A DNA stretch of 64,000 nt from Sweltsa coloradensis (GCA_024449915.1 JAMZAV010001046.1:496001-560000); one strand, 5' to 3'. Counted from the stretch's first letter, positions 13,060 to 24,530 are shown. Made by a program: numbers and translations. The notes: a model not told the origin generated them from the sequence alone.

Positions 13060-14140
13060 TCACCGAGCTTTCGAAAACACGGCCATCTGACAAGTGAACA
13101 GCAAGATGAGCTCATCGAGTTACTAGTGGAATCCGTGAAGTATTCTCACACGGCCAGGACGATCAACTGCTATGAAACATAAAATCATGTGAAATCGGAA
13201 TCGAACTTTTTCGAAAAAAATCGTATCCCGTGACATATGCACAAGAGCAGCTGTGGAGGAGCAGCTAAATATAAAAATGTTGTCTTGGGGCGTCCCCATG
13301 AGAGGGCGTCGAGCGTACGTAAAACCGCTTGTCGTAGTAGTGCGTCAAGAAGGACAAGACGGTGCGGTCTGTGCCTCGACGCTAGGCAATGTAACGCCAA
13401 TCTCGTCCCAGACAGAGAGTGTCCCCCACATACGGAGGAACTCCTTTCAACAAATTCAAGGAGTCCAAATTACCTAAGCTTCTCTCGACATAGACTGCTA
13501 GCTATTGGCAGGTCCCTCTAGCAACCGGAGAGCAGGCAGTACACGGCCTTCCGGTAAACAATCAAACGAAACGTACCAGTTTACTGTACTGCCCTTCGGG
13601 GCTGAGTACGTCCGTGGGTTCGTCTTCACCAGGGCACTGGACAGGGTGTTGGGCGAAGAGGTACGAGAGGTCACGAAGCCGTACGGTAGACGACCTCGTG
13701 TATCGTCGGCACCTTCGGGCAACACAAGGACATCTGAGGCAGGATCTTCCTACGTTCAGGGAAAACCGGAGGCCAAGTTAAACTTCTACAAGTCGTTTGT
13801 GCTTTGTTTCGCTAGGACCAAGTACCCTTCCTCGGCAGGTACTATCGCCGTCGGAGTGTCCCGGACCCGAGGAGTTAAATGGATACAAGAATGGCCAGTG
13901 CCAAGGAAGCCCCGTCAACTCAAGCCTGTCTTGGGGCTATGTAATTACTATAGAAGGTTCAGTGTCAACTATAGTAACGCCGTTAGTACGCCTACAGGCA
14001 ATGTTACGCAAGGAAGTGAGTTGGAAGTGGACGGAAGAACTGAGCGAAGCTTCGCAGGCGTAAAGAAGCTGTTCGTTAGAAACCGTTTGTGCCTACCCTC
14101 CCGGTACGACCAACCGTTCTACATACCAATGCGACGCTAG
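13060..14140 (+). pseudogene. Ty3-type reverse transcriptase, frameshifted
   Basis: Copies element RNA into DNA when intact. Visible pieces in order: HLTSEQQDELIELLVES (about 13080), an EEQLN..LSWGV segment (13253), LCLDARQCNANLVPDRECPP (about 13370), then one long frame at 13505-14140 containing YQFTVLPFGAEY (fingers/palm), ALDRVLG, CFARTKYP, GLCNYYRRFSVNYSNAV (thumb/connection) and YDQPFYI leading to RNase H. The YxDD catalytic box falls near 13682-13695 but is split by one extra base, so Tyr and the Asp pair lie in different frames. Several other one-base shifts occur. Some may be assembly errors rather than decay. Confidence 0.88.
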
Positions 14141-14510
14141 TGGACCACGGTGTGGAGGACAGCTGTTCCAGTAACGACGATAATGGAGACGTGCAGGTCA
14201 TCTCATGACCTCCAGACTGCTGCGGGGAGCCGAGCTCAACTACTACACGCAGAAAAGGAACTTCTCGGAGTAGTACACGCTTGAAACAAGTTCCGCATAT
14301 TCGTACATGGATCTAAAAACAATCCGTCATCACTGATCACAAGGCCCTGACCTTCATTATGCAATGTCGCCTACTTGTCAACAGACCTAACCCGTGGATC
14401 CTCGCTATCCAGAGTACGACCTCAAGATAGTACACTTGCGCCGGGAAAGAGGATCTTGTGCAGATTGTGTTTTGAGCGATATACACGCGACAACGCCAGG
14501 CTGGCGAAGT
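14141..14510 (+). pseudogene. RNase H domain of the Ty3-type pol, frameshifted
   Basis: Follows the RT directly. Recognisable pieces are a LLHAEKELLGVVHA-like segment (about 14240-14285), a VITDHKAL-like segment (about 14325-14350) and PRYPEYDLKIVHL (about 14400-14440), the usual end of the domain leading into the tether. It would remove the RNA strand during reverse transcription. The pieces lie in different frames, and stops separate them. Confidence 0.75.
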
Positions 14511-14739
14511 CCTTTGTTTTCGAAATCAGCAAGCCGTGATAAAGAGTTGGTGATCGCCAAGATAGACTTATCGTCGATCCGGAGTGAAGAAAAATTGAAA
14601 AACATAGCCAACTATCAACGGGAAGACGAAACGGCTAGGGAAATAGTCCAAGAGCGAGCCGCTTAGCACGGAGCCGTCGCTGCGGAACGCTACCAGTATA
14701 GATTCGGTGCTTGTACCACCAGCCAACGCGCCTGGACCG

Positions 14740-15832
14740 CGAGAACGTGGGAAAAATTGTGTGCCTGATAGCCTAGTCGAGGAATGTCACTTGGACTATT
14801 CACGAGGAGCTGGACACTTTGGGGCAAACAAGGCCTAGCAGCGCTTCAAGAGAAGCTTCTTATTGAGAAAAGGGAAATGTCCCGGATCGGTACGTATAGG
14901 TTACTGCCCACGTGTGACTTATGCCAAAGTCAAAACACACCAACTGCAGCCTACCACGGAACTACAGACGATCGTTACCACGAATAGAGTGTTGCATACT
15001 CACAGCAACGATATATTCGGCCCCTTAGCCAAAAGGATTCTCAGCTGGACGGTATATTTTTGGTGTTCGTGACCTGTCTCAAAATACGTTTCACTGTATG
15101 TGTCAGGGAATGCAAACAGCGAAAGCGTGCGTAGCGAAAGTTCGTCGAACATTACGTCAAGAAACGTATTGCCTGCCCTCAGGAGTACATTAAGTGATCA
15201 TGGTACACAATATACTTCAGAGTGTGGTATGAAGCATTGGAGTTTCACCATGTCAGAGCGTACCACTCTTCAATCAGGCACCCCCAGTCCAACCCGATGT
15301 GAGAGGTGATGCGGAGATAGGACGTTCTTGAGGGAGTACTGTCACGACAAACACGCAAGCTGGGTCAAGCTAGTGCCCCAACTAGAAAAACACTGGCTAA
15401 ACAGCACGATTCACGAAAGTATTTTTAACAATTCCCCAACTACCGGGTTCACGCCCCCACGGCGCATCACAATAGCCTGCCGGAAAGAGGGGTAGCTAAG
15501 GATTATCAAGTATCCCGAAGCCGAGCCGAGCGAAGTGACCGCGGCGATGGAAGAAGCGCTATTGGCTAAGGCGACGATGGGACAAACAAGCAGAGCGTTA
15601 GGAAGCAAGAGGACACGAGAGAAATCACCCTATCAGTACGGTGTTCTCGTGTACGAGCGACTTGGTCTACTAAAGGACCTAAGTGTGTTTCAACTGGGCA
15701 ACACAAGGAAGCCAAGAAACTCTTCTTATTGTATATGGACCTTTCTCTGATCACTGCTATCGCCGGTAGGAAACGCCTACGAACTAACGGTACGACCAGG
15801 GGTGGTGATGAAAGGCGTGTTTAAATATTAGT
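14740..15832 (+). pseudogene. Integrase of the Ty3-type element, frameshifted
   Basis: The zinc-binding HHCC domain is seen as CHLDYS...GHFG (about 14790-14825) followed by CDLCQ (about 14918). The catalytic core shows NDIFGPL (first Asp, about 15010) and SDHGTQYTSE (second Asp, about 15195), then NPCER-like sequence near 15290 for the Glu. A C-terminal SH3-like segment ends in an AYELT-like stretch near 15780 and a stop after about 15830. It would insert the element into the genome. The pieces are spread over several frames. Confidence 0.82.
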
Positions 15833-17949
15833 AATTTACGTAAATACCATGTCAAAGGGCCGAGATGCGAGCCTCATGTGTAAACGTAAATTTATGTATC
15901 TTTATAAATCGCGAGAGAGCGTAACCTAAATTGTCATTTTAATTTATAGTACTGTATGTGCTTAATTCTTATAAAGCGCGAGACGCGTACCTAAATGTCA
16001 TTGTAATTTGTGTAATAGAGCGACGAGCGTACCGTAAACAAACTAATCGGACGCAAGTGTAAATGTTGGTTCCAGCTAGTGGTTGATTTTGTGTTCTGAA
16101 CAAGAGCCTGTGTATACGTAGACCAAGCGAGATGTAATCTCAGGAGCGCCAGAGTTCTGTGAAGGAGCGAGAACGAACACGGCCACAGGGAGCGAACTGT
16201 AGCCAGGGAGGTGTGGCAACGCACGGGAACGAAGCAAGCGGAGGAAAACAGCTGCGTAAGCTCAGCCAGAAGATCGCACCTAGGTGGAATGAAAGTGTGA
16301 AAGGAGGGGTAGCGAGTCGCTCCACCCTACCAGCAGCAAAGACGGCGCGAGAGGGGAAGGCAAGCAGACGAACGGATCACTGACAGCCAAGGTGTCAACG
16401 AGGGCACCGAGGAACAGTTGTTGCAGATAATGCACACAGGGTAGATGGGACTCATGGAGGGTCATAAGAGGACCGGCCCGACCTGCCCGTGTGCGTACGA
16501 GCGTAGTATTGCATGTGTGACTGAAAACTCAGTTAGTTGTTCCGACGGAATGCTATGGCAACCACGGTTGACCAGTTAAACTCAAGAAGAAGTAGACTAC
16601 GTGTCTGTGACCCATATGGTAATCAAGGTTAGCCACCCTTGCGGTTAATCAGCAAACCCGAGCCAGAGCTGGACGCACCCATCACAAGACATGCTCGTTG
16701 TTTAGGAGACGTACCGGGATGGGAACGGAGGCCGTACGCGCTTAGCGGATTGTCTTTATCTCAAAACCAGTCAACCTTCAGTTTAGGGTATTTACGTTGC
16801 ACTATTGTAGGACTGGTAGCCTTTAAGCCCTCTGAGTTTGTGGGTGCCCTACGCCAAGGCAATTGCAGGTTCAAGTAACCTTTGTTTTAGCATACGGGTG
16901 CGTTTTGGAGTTGAGAAGTTTGGCTGAGTTTAAGTTTATTTTTGCTATGCTACGTCACAACTTTTTAGTTAATTTATCGCCATTAGTACGCGAGAGTGGT
17001 TCCTGCCCTGTTCAATATGTTAATTTGTGTTGCGTCGCCTCGTTAGTGTTAATGTGTATCCGTGTTTGCATAGTTTCTAGCCACCGTGAGCCGAGTGCGG
17101 TACCTTACTTATCCGTAGCGAATATATAATTGTTTCCTGTTTTTGGGGCATCGCCCATGTTTTTATCGTTTCTTTTGTTTGTAGCCCAGTTGCTATCCGA
17201 GTTCAGTTGATATGTTTTTGTAAATCACTAAGCAGGACGTGGTAATTAGTTAGATGCTAGGAAGCGTCAAGTGACGAGACTACGCCAGGTTAACACACTC
17301 ACGGAGGATGTTAGGGTGATATTGTCACCGTTGTTGTGGGAACCCGAGGTTCGAGCCGGGGTTCGAGAGAGGTTGTTCTTCGTCATTAGCTCAGGAGGCC
17401 TACAAAGTAAGCGTAGAAGCAAGCTCAGCGCTGCTTAGGGCCAAGTGTTGCGGAGGCAATGCAATGAAACAAGTGTACTGACGGCCGAGGGCTGCCAGGG
17501 GGGTGTGGCGCGGTTAGGCATGCGCCGCGGGTGCATCTCGCTTCAGTCGGTGTCACGTGGAGGACAGTGGCGTACCGTCAGGGGTACAGCAGAGAAACTA
17601 CTTTTGTTTCTCATCTCGAAAGTAGGGGATAATTCACGCTTGGAACTTCCATATGAATTACCGGGAGTGAATTATACTTGGCAACCAGTGAGATGGTTTG
17701 TATAGGACCACCTTGGGTCAGGTTTTTCTTGTGTGATACTTAGGGAAGGTAGTTCCCGTGGATGTGCATGAGTACTTTAAATTGGACGAGGTTCACCTTA
17801 CCCTAATACCCCTATACTAGTTTTTAGGAAGTGGGAATTCGTCGTGTATGGGAAAAAGTTAATTTTAAGGACAGATGTATGCTGTCGATGCCTGTGGATA
17901 AACTTTGTACCTTAGTACTTTAGTCCAAGTAAAAAGTAGTGGGGGTAAC
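15833..17949 (+). other. Region between pol and 3' LTR, no recognisable env
   Basis: About 2.1 kb lies between the integrase end and the 3' LTR. Related long-LTR Ty3 elements can carry an env-like third ORF here. I see only short open frames (for example 16863-17129 and 17445-17705), with no signal peptide plus transmembrane arrangement that I could defend. A purine-rich stretch (AAAAAGTAGTGGGGG, about 17932-17946) just before the 3' LTR fits a polypurine tract. Confidence 0.5.
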
Positions 17950-19995
17950 TGTAACGGGTCGCCTTAGCCCCTCTGTCCAATTAAATTTTTTCGCAATTAA
18001 TTTCCATAAATATGCAAATTAATTGAGCATCTAAAAATAAAATCAGCATCTTCAAATGATAATTTATTTTCATGATAATGATTTCTATGTGGGATAATAA
18101 GTATAAGAGCCAGGGAGTGTGTCCTACTAAACTGGGGCATAATTTCCACTGTGTTAAATGTTCATGTGACCTTGGTCGAGAAGAGGGGTAGTTGGCGGAG
18201 TTGTGGTGAAGCCTCGGCAACTCAGTTTCGAGATCGAGAGAAGAGAGAAGTGATTCCGAGCGGGAGTTATGGATGCACCAATAGCAGGGTGTAGCACGAC
18301 GGTTTGGCACAAACGTAGCTTGCGGAAATTGCAACGCTGTGCACCTGGTACCGGTAGTTTTGAAGCTGTGTGCACGAGCGGCGGAAATATGGAAGTGAAA
18401 AGATGCTAGCTGGTGATTGGGACAAACGAGAGACGCCGAGCGCGCCCAATTAGGGGATGGTATTGTCAATCATGCGGTGCTAGTTGAGTTTTTGCCAGCT
18501 AGGGAAGCCAGGCGACCTCAAGAACGAGCGGGAGGCCGCGTCACTAGTGCTTTTTGGTGTGTGGGAGCAAACAGGTGCTTATTACACTACGTGCCGCGTG
18601 CGATCAGTACGTGTGAATAATCGCGTTAATAAATAAGCCGCAATGGCAGTGTTTGTGCGAGCCAGAAGAGGCCTAGGGAACACGCAAGTGTATTGTAGTG
18701 CGTTTTATAAAATTCTTCGATATGTTAGCGGCGTTTGTGGGAGAAGAAGATAGCCACGCCATGTGGTACTAACCCAAGCCCGCTCACCAATGACGACACG
18801 CTATCCCTAGGGTCCACTCTACAACCAATCAGGCCTAATCAACGATCTAAATTCATCTAATTGCAATAGCAATAGAAATACACTTCAATCCATCCTTTTA
18901 AATCCGATAATGTTAGAATTTCCATCTAAAAGCCGACCAAGTGGTAACACAACGGAGACTCAGGAACCAACCACCATTGTACCTGCTAGGTCCACACTCC
19001 CTGTTGGAGTTCTCCTTTGGTTGAGTCCTGGGATCAATCCATAGGTCCACCTATTGTAATCGACACCGTTGGAAGCGCCACGCGAGCCAGTGCGTGAGGA
19101 GAGGAAGTGCCGGGTAATCCGTTATCCGACGAGGCAGTGCGGGTCAATCCACCCACTTGGGATTTTCGACGCCGAGCGCAACCGGTCCGCTTCCAACCAA
19201 GGACGCCGACGCCAGGTTTCCGCCTCAAATTCAACTTTTCCCTCCTTGCAAACTACGCCCTCGTACACGTGTGAAAGAAGCGTCGCCGAACAAGACTAAC
19301 CATGCGGTCAGCATACCAAAAAGGACAGTGTTGAGTACTAAATTTATTTATCATACCAGGTTTTGTTTATCATGTAAATCAATTATGAATGTATTCTAAA
19401 TGGGGAGATTTTTCTTGTTTACCAATGCATTGGAAGTAAAATCGAGTCATTGTTTAACCTTGTATCACATTGTTATTCAGATCTCATTATATTACGGAAT
19501 TCCAACTTTACAGTGTACGAATGCATTTGACCGGAATGTCCCTTCACATAAACTTTAACTTCCTATTACAAATCTCAGGCCCTCAGCCACCCGATAAAAC
19601 CAGAAAAACCCTTAGAATATAGATACTAGGCTTAAGGCAGGTGCGCCAGCATTCCAGGACTACGGAGGAGGAAGCAGCAGCCTCGCCCCACCCCGTGGAA
19701 AGTCTAGCAGCGGTGAGCTGAGTGTAACGCTGTGTGCAAGGTTGTGCCCTACAGGTGTACACGAAGTGGTGAGGCACATTCATTGCATTGTAGGTCAGTG
19801 TTATTTTGTGTGGGATATTTCCTGGTCTTCAACATTTCCTTTGTACTAATGAAGTAGAACAACTCGTAATAACCAGAGTTATTAATGGCGCCCAACAATC
19901 TAGATAAAAAGGAGAGATATTAACGCTAATAAGATAGAGCGTGCCAATTTGAAAGACGTAACGTAGTGGATGAGCTTAGAGGGGTAAACGCCACA
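17950..19995 (+). repeat. 3' LTR of the Ty3-type element
   Basis: Direct copy of 8024-10074 with the same TGTAACGGG start and CGCCACA end. LINE sequence resumes immediately after the target duplication at 19996-20000. Confidence 0.92.
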
Positions 19996-20000
19996 GGTAG

Positions 20001-20850
20001 ATAGCACACTTCCTAGGTAGTTGAAATCTTCTTTTGTTATCAACTCTTCGCACCTCAGCAAAAGTTTGTATCTCTAGAGTCTGTGTTTCTTTGTCATGAT
20101 ACCACCTTGCTCTTTTCTTTACGTATTTTTCATATCATCTTTCTGTTGCCTTGTTCCACTCATCCAATTCTTCTTAGGCACTCTTCTATTGTCTCACCAC
20201 AAAGCGTGGGTGGTGGGGTTGTTTACTATATCGTCCACATAAACATAGTTCTTGACTCTTTATCTTATTCTGGTTCACTACACGCAATACTTCGTCAATT
20301 ACTATGATGAATAATTGTTGGCGAGGAGACACACTTCCCTGTCTTAGTCCATTCTCAATCCAAACCATCAGTATTGCCAAATGTTGTCGGCCGCCAACTT
20401 GTACCATTCTCATATGTCGACTGGATGCTAGTCTATGAGATCTTGTTCTACTCCTTCTTAACCTGAATTATTGCCACACTTTTTTTCCTCAGTAGCTTAT
20501 CGTAGGCCTTTTCAAGGTTTTAGGAACAGCATGACCATTTCTCCACCTTTCTCCCATTGGTTCTCCATTAACTGCCTTACAGAAAAGGTAAGGTCTACAG
20601 TAGATCTCCCTGGTCTGCACCCATATTGCTTCTCTCTTAACTTCCTGTCAATTTGTATGCATACCTAGTCTTCTTTCAAGGATTCTTTCATATAGTTTAT
20701 CTATTTGACTCATTAGGGATATACCTCTGTAGTTTCTGCAGCATTTCCGGTTTCGCTTCTTGAAAAATGGTACAATTACCCTATACTTCTTGTCCAGTCA
20801 TCAGGTATCTCCTTGTAAATTCACTAAATTGATTAGCCTACATGGATGAC
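20001..20850 (-). mobile_element. RTE-like LINE, RT domain (5' part of split LINE A)
   Basis: On the minus strand from about 20850 down, the RT domain shows DDW...IVPFFKKRNRK, NYRGISLMSQIDKLYERI (motif 1 region), and GLRQGSVSPRQQLFIIVIDE (the GLRQG.SP motif) at about 20300-20370. Near the insertion it reads EDFNYLGSVLS. The last residues connect in frame with 8023 once the Ty3 insert and one target copy are ignored. Frameshifts and one apparent loss around the active-site block are present. It is truncated at its 5' end. Confidence 0.8.
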
Positions 20851-20879
20851 ATGTATGGTAACTACCCCGGATAGCCCAC

Positions 20880-20953
20880 GCAAGTCCAAGGTAATAATAG
20901 TGTCGAGGTGTCCCGGTTTTTTGTTTTTGAAATATGGTCACCCTACATAAATA
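20880..20953. mobile_element. Terminal fragment of a hAT-like element
   Basis: The sequence GTGTCCCGGTTTTTTG...AATATGGTCACCCTA matches the terminal inverted repeat style of the complete hAT element at 41630-42936 (which ends CCGGTTTG...ATATGGTCACCTTA). Only one end is visible. Confidence 0.5.
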
Positions 20954-21434
20954 CCAAAATAGTTGAAATGACATTAACCTTATATCAGCTCTAGAATTTA
21001 AACTATCTACATATCGGCCTAGACCAAATTTTCAAACACATATTGTGTCACAGATTCAAACAAAAAATCACATTGATTGAACCAGCAATTTTCTTTTATA
21101 AATGTGCATATATTAAAGCATATTATATTGCACATTTTGTATCTCTTATTTTGTGCTCCATGTTCCTCGCTGTAACTTTTTTTCTCAATTATCCTAGTGG
21201 GGCTCCGACAAGTATTTAAATTTAATAGAACAATTATATCATATGCTGATGACACTGTTATAATTCTCTCAAGGAACACTTGGAATGAGGTCTATAAACT
21301 AGCAAACCAGGTGATAATTGACATCTATCAATGGCTTAATGACCACATATTGACCCTAAACGAAATGAAGACTATGTATATATTTAACCTTCGTTTTATA
21401 GTAGGCAACTATGACGCTGTTAGGGCCTATGTTA

Positions 21435-21559
21435 GTACTTTAGACAGAAATTAAAAAAGTGACTACACCGGGGATCGAACCCGGGACCTTAGCTACCTTG
21501 GCCAAGGTCCCGGGTTCGATCCCCGGTGTAGTCACTTTTTTAATTTCTGTCTAAAGTAC
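21435..21559. repeat. Perfect 54-bp-arm palindrome made of tRNA T-arm and acceptor sequence
   Basis: Arms 21435-21488 and 21506-21559 are exact reverse complements, with a 17-base loop. Each arm read outward contains CCGGGTTCGATCCCCGG (a tRNA T-arm with B box), then TGTAGTCAC and a TTTTTT run, i.e. a pol III style terminator. There is no D-arm or A box, so it is not a working tRNA. Outside the arms weaker symmetry continues (TATGTT / AACATA). It is inserted in LINE B. Confidence 0.85.
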
Positions 21560-21950
21560 GAACATAACCTTCTCACCCATCCAAGTTATTCAGCCTAATG
21601 ATGCAAACCTCAATGTCTAACTTAATTCTTTTTCTTGTACATATAGGTACTCGGGATATAAATGCAAATTTCCAATTTAGGTACCACTAATTGTTATGAG
21701 ATTGAAAAAGTCCCATCGACTAAATACTAATGTCTTAAAATAGATAATCACTTAAAATGGAATGAACATGTTTGTGCTCTATGTAACAAATCAAAAAGTC
21801 TACTATATATGTTTTTTTTTTTTACAGTAAGAAATATCTTTGAACTTAAGGTCCTTTACTACAGTCAAGCTTTGAATAATATGGCATTATTGGATGGGGT
21901 GGTGTGCAAAATGTACATCTTAACTCTATCAATTATTCAAAAGCTAGCCC

Positions 21951-22319
21951 CCCGTCTGGGCCCAGGGTAGAATTGGCCCAGAGCATGGCTCTGCTAATCG
22001 TAAAAGGCGATTCAAGAGAAAAAGTCCACCTCGCAAACATCAGCTAGTATGAAGGGTAGTATTTTACTCCCCGAAATAGGAGGCGAGCTCTGGCAATCGT
22101 CGTTGGGACCTTGCCCCTTCCTTGACAAACCCCCGCGACGACGATGACGACAATGACACCACGAACCGATGGACAAAGACAATGACGACCGCGACGGGAG
22201 AGCCCCCCTTTCCTCCCTTTACCTGTGGCTGGTTCTGACCAGCATGGGCCCCTCCTCCCCCCCCAGGTTAGAGTGGTGCATTATGACCTAACGGTTAAAT
22301 CCAATTAAACAAAAATAAA
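21951..22319 (+). mobile_element. SINE-like retroposon, copy 1 (369 bp) with 14-bp target duplication
   Basis: Flanked by TCAAAAGCTAGCCC at 21937-21950 and 22320-22333. It starts CCCGTCTGGGCCC, carries GCTCTGCTAATCGTAAAAGG near its 5' end, a CGACGATGACGACAATGAC-like middle, then GGTTCTGACCAGCATGGGCC, and ends in an A-rich AATTAAACAAAAATAAA tail. Long variable target duplications and an A-rich tail indicate copying by a LINE. It interrupts LINE B. Confidence 0.85.
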
Positions 22320-22731
22320 TCAAAAGCTAGCCCTTAAAACAATAATGAAAAAACTATGGATTTCTCTTTCATTATTACCTTTGATCAAGGAAAGGTTCTT
22401 GACATTAGTTAATTATATATATAAATATTCTTCTCTATATTCATAAAAATTTCAAGGACTTTAAACAGCTGAATGTATATCCGGTTTACGCTTTAATATT
22501 AGTCTTTCAACCCGACATGGAATATTCCTACCTAGGAAAAACAGGCGTCTGGGTCAAAGACATATTTCTTTTCTAGGACCGTTAATCCATAATACCTTAC
22601 CTGAAAAATGATTTGCTTCTTCTTTATATACTTTAAAAAATAATGTGAAGAAATGGCTCTTTGAAAAAGGATTAAACAAACAATCAAAATGCCTAATCAA
22701 TTCTAGTCTATCTATTATGTATTTATTATTA

Positions 22732-23340
22732 CTAGGAAACGCTCAGTTGGACGCGTTGATAAGCGAGCACGTGCTATAGCTAGATCCACATTGCACATTT
22801 TTTTAAATTTTAAAATTTGCGACGTCGCTGCCACAGGGCCATCAGGTTTCCAAAATTATTTATTATTGCAAGGTAAATTTTTTTTTTGGGTAAACCCGTG
22901 TGTAAACCTGTTACTTTGTGGATAAAATCCACCGCCATCTAGAGGACCTTGACTCCTTGGGAAAACTATTTAAACTTTTTGTTGACAAATAATAGACTGC
23001 TTCCTCGAAAGTATTTTGATTACTTCTAGGTGGCAGTGCATTAGAAACTTCGCGCGTCTTTTCGTTGCCATGGCAACGTTACTTCTGTTATAATGTAATT
23101 TCCATCTACACTACTTATCATCATCATATTCGTGATGAGACGGACATTCTAAATGATTTGGCTATCTCAGATTTTGTCGCCGTTAAGTTTGAAAAAAAAA
23201 CTTTCGATAAACTTTAATGTAACTTTTTAACTTTTTGAACGATTTTGCCACAAAACTAATGGCATTCAATCGAGAACAAAGCTTGCGGATAATCAAAATT
23301 TCAACTCGATCCGAGCCTCCGTTCGAACGTTATGGCGAGA

Positions 23341-23372
<32 letters not shown>

Positions 23373-23423
23373 AGTGACTAATTTTTCCGGCAGAGTCAAA
23401 TGGAAACGCTCGCTTCGCTCGCT
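22732..23423 (+). mobile_element. CTAGGAA-family element, divergent copy 1
   Basis: Begins CTAGGAAACGCTCAG like the other family members and ends CTTCGCTCGCTTAA immediately before a TTA array. The 3' module is recognisable: AAAATTTCAACTCGATCC (about 23297), a poly-A run at 23341-23370, TTTTTCCGGCAGAG, TCAAATGGAAACGCTCGC. The body differs from the other copies and lacks the 158-bp minisatellite. Confidence 0.55.
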
Positions 23424-23531
<108 letters not shown>

Positions 23532-23624
23532 GTATTTAGTCTAGATTTAATTTTTTTTGTCTATTTCTTTAGTTAAGTTTAGTTTTAAGTCTCAAGCATT
23601 AGGTACCCGGATCAAGGTAAAATT

Positions 23625-23905
23625 AACTTTTTTTTTTTTTTTAAACAACACATATTTAAATGTACTAGAAAGTAAAAAATTAATTTTTGGCCAACAAATT
23701 GTTGCCTTACCCGGAAAATAAAAGCGTTGGGCGCTTACGGTATTGACATAGATTACAGAATTTTGTTGTTCATGGAGGGAAAGCGCCCAACGCTTTAATT
23801 TTCCGAGTAAGGCAAAAATTTGTTGGACAAAAATTTATTTTTTACTTTTTAGTACGGTACATTTAAATAATTATAAGCGTTGTTTTAAAAAATTTATTTT
23901 TCATG
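23625..23905. repeat. Palindromic element (~280 bp), MITE-like
   Basis: Left arm reads AACAACACATATTTAAATGTAC then GGCCAACAAATT and AAAGCGTTGGGCGCTT. The right arm returns AGCGCCCAACGCTTT, AAATTTGTTGGACAA, GTACATTTAAAT and GCGTTGTTTTAAA in inverted order. The spacer is about 45 bp. No coding capacity is seen. Target duplication is not resolved because the outer ends are T or A runs. Confidence 0.7.
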
Positions 23906-23959
23906 TAATATTATTTTATACTTTTTAGTCTTAACGAATGTTGTAATCAAATATGTGCT

Positions 23960-24530
23960 CACTGGACGTGTCCGAATTTCTGCATCTGGTTGGCTCATCT
24001 TCACTAGCTGTGACTAATTTCCCATATGAAGCTTTGTTTGATGAATTAATTACAATGAATCATTTGATTAACTAGTGAATGTGATAAATTGATTCATGTA
24101 TTGTTACCAAGAATATACGTCTGTGTGAAAAATTTCAGCTCGAACGGACATTGGGAAGCGGGTGAATTATCTATTCCCATATAAAACTTTGATTTATTAA
24201 TTATGATGAATTAATTGATTAATTATTAGTGAACCTGTTAATTGATTCATCTATTGTCATCAAGAATATACGTCTGTGTGAAAAATTTCAGCTCGATCGG
24301 ACATTGGGAAGTGGGTGAAATATTGATTCCCATATAGGGGCCTAGGCCTAAAACTTTGATTATTAATTATGATGAATTAATTGATTAATTAGTGAATCTG
24401 TTAATTCATTCATCTATTGTCATCAAGAATACGTATGCCTGAAAAATTTCAGCTCGATTGACATTGAGAAGTGGGTGAAATATCGATTATAAGATTCCGT
24501 CCAGACAGACAGACAGACAAACACATGAAG
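23960..24530 (+). repeat. Tandem repeat, three ~150-bp units, ending in (CAGA)n
   Basis: Three units share TCATCTATTGTCATCAAGAA, TACGTCTGTGTGAAAAATTT, CAGCTCGATCGGACATTGGG and GATGAATTAATTGATTAATT. The array ends GATTCCGTCCAGACAGACAG. The 'AAAATTTCAGCTCGATCGG' plus 'ACAGACA' arrangement parallels the 3' module of the CTAGGAA family, so these may be related non-autonomous elements. Confidence 0.75.

Larger units (their letters stand above)
8024..19995 (+). mobile_element. Complete Ty3-type LTR retrotransposon (~12 kb) nested in LINE A
   Basis: The element begins TGTAACGGGTCGCC and ends CGCCACA, so it has the TGT...ACA ends typical of LTR elements. Two direct LTRs (8024-10074 and 17950-19995) enclose a primer-binding-like site, a pol region in the order protease, reverse transcriptase, RNase H, integrase, and a purine-rich tract just before the 3' LTR. 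Domain order and the GLCNYYRRF and SDHGTQYTSE motifs mark it as Ty3/mdg4 superfamily. The flanks carry a 5-bp target duplication, TGTAG on the left (8019-8023) and GGTAG on the right (19996-20000), one base different. Very long LTRs recall the Osvaldo/Ulysses group, but I cannot prove that placement. Numerous frameshifts break the coding region; many may be sequence errors. Confidence 0.93.
21190..22731 (+). mobile_element. Jockey/CR1-like LINE remnant (LINE B)
   Basis: A plus-strand RT fragment with SYADDTVIILS at about 21236-21270, the YADD catalytic box, then NEVYKLANQVIIDIYQWLND and the start of the thumb. After two insertions the coding trace resumes: HLKWNEHVCALCNKSKSLLY (about 21750), a KLALKTIMKKLW segment after 22320, then an RHGIFLPRKN-like segment (about 22515) and NNVKKWLFEKGLN (about 22640). 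This order is the C-terminal half of a Jockey/CR1-type ORF2. The 5' end and much of the RT are missing. Confidence 0.75.

Noticed and set aside
13505..14140. Host gene of 211 codons
   Set aside because: Its motifs are those of a Ty3 reverse transcriptase, out of frame in places.
21435..21559. Functional tRNA gene
   Set aside because: Only T-arm and acceptor-like sequence is present, mirrored; no D-arm, A box or anticodon arm.
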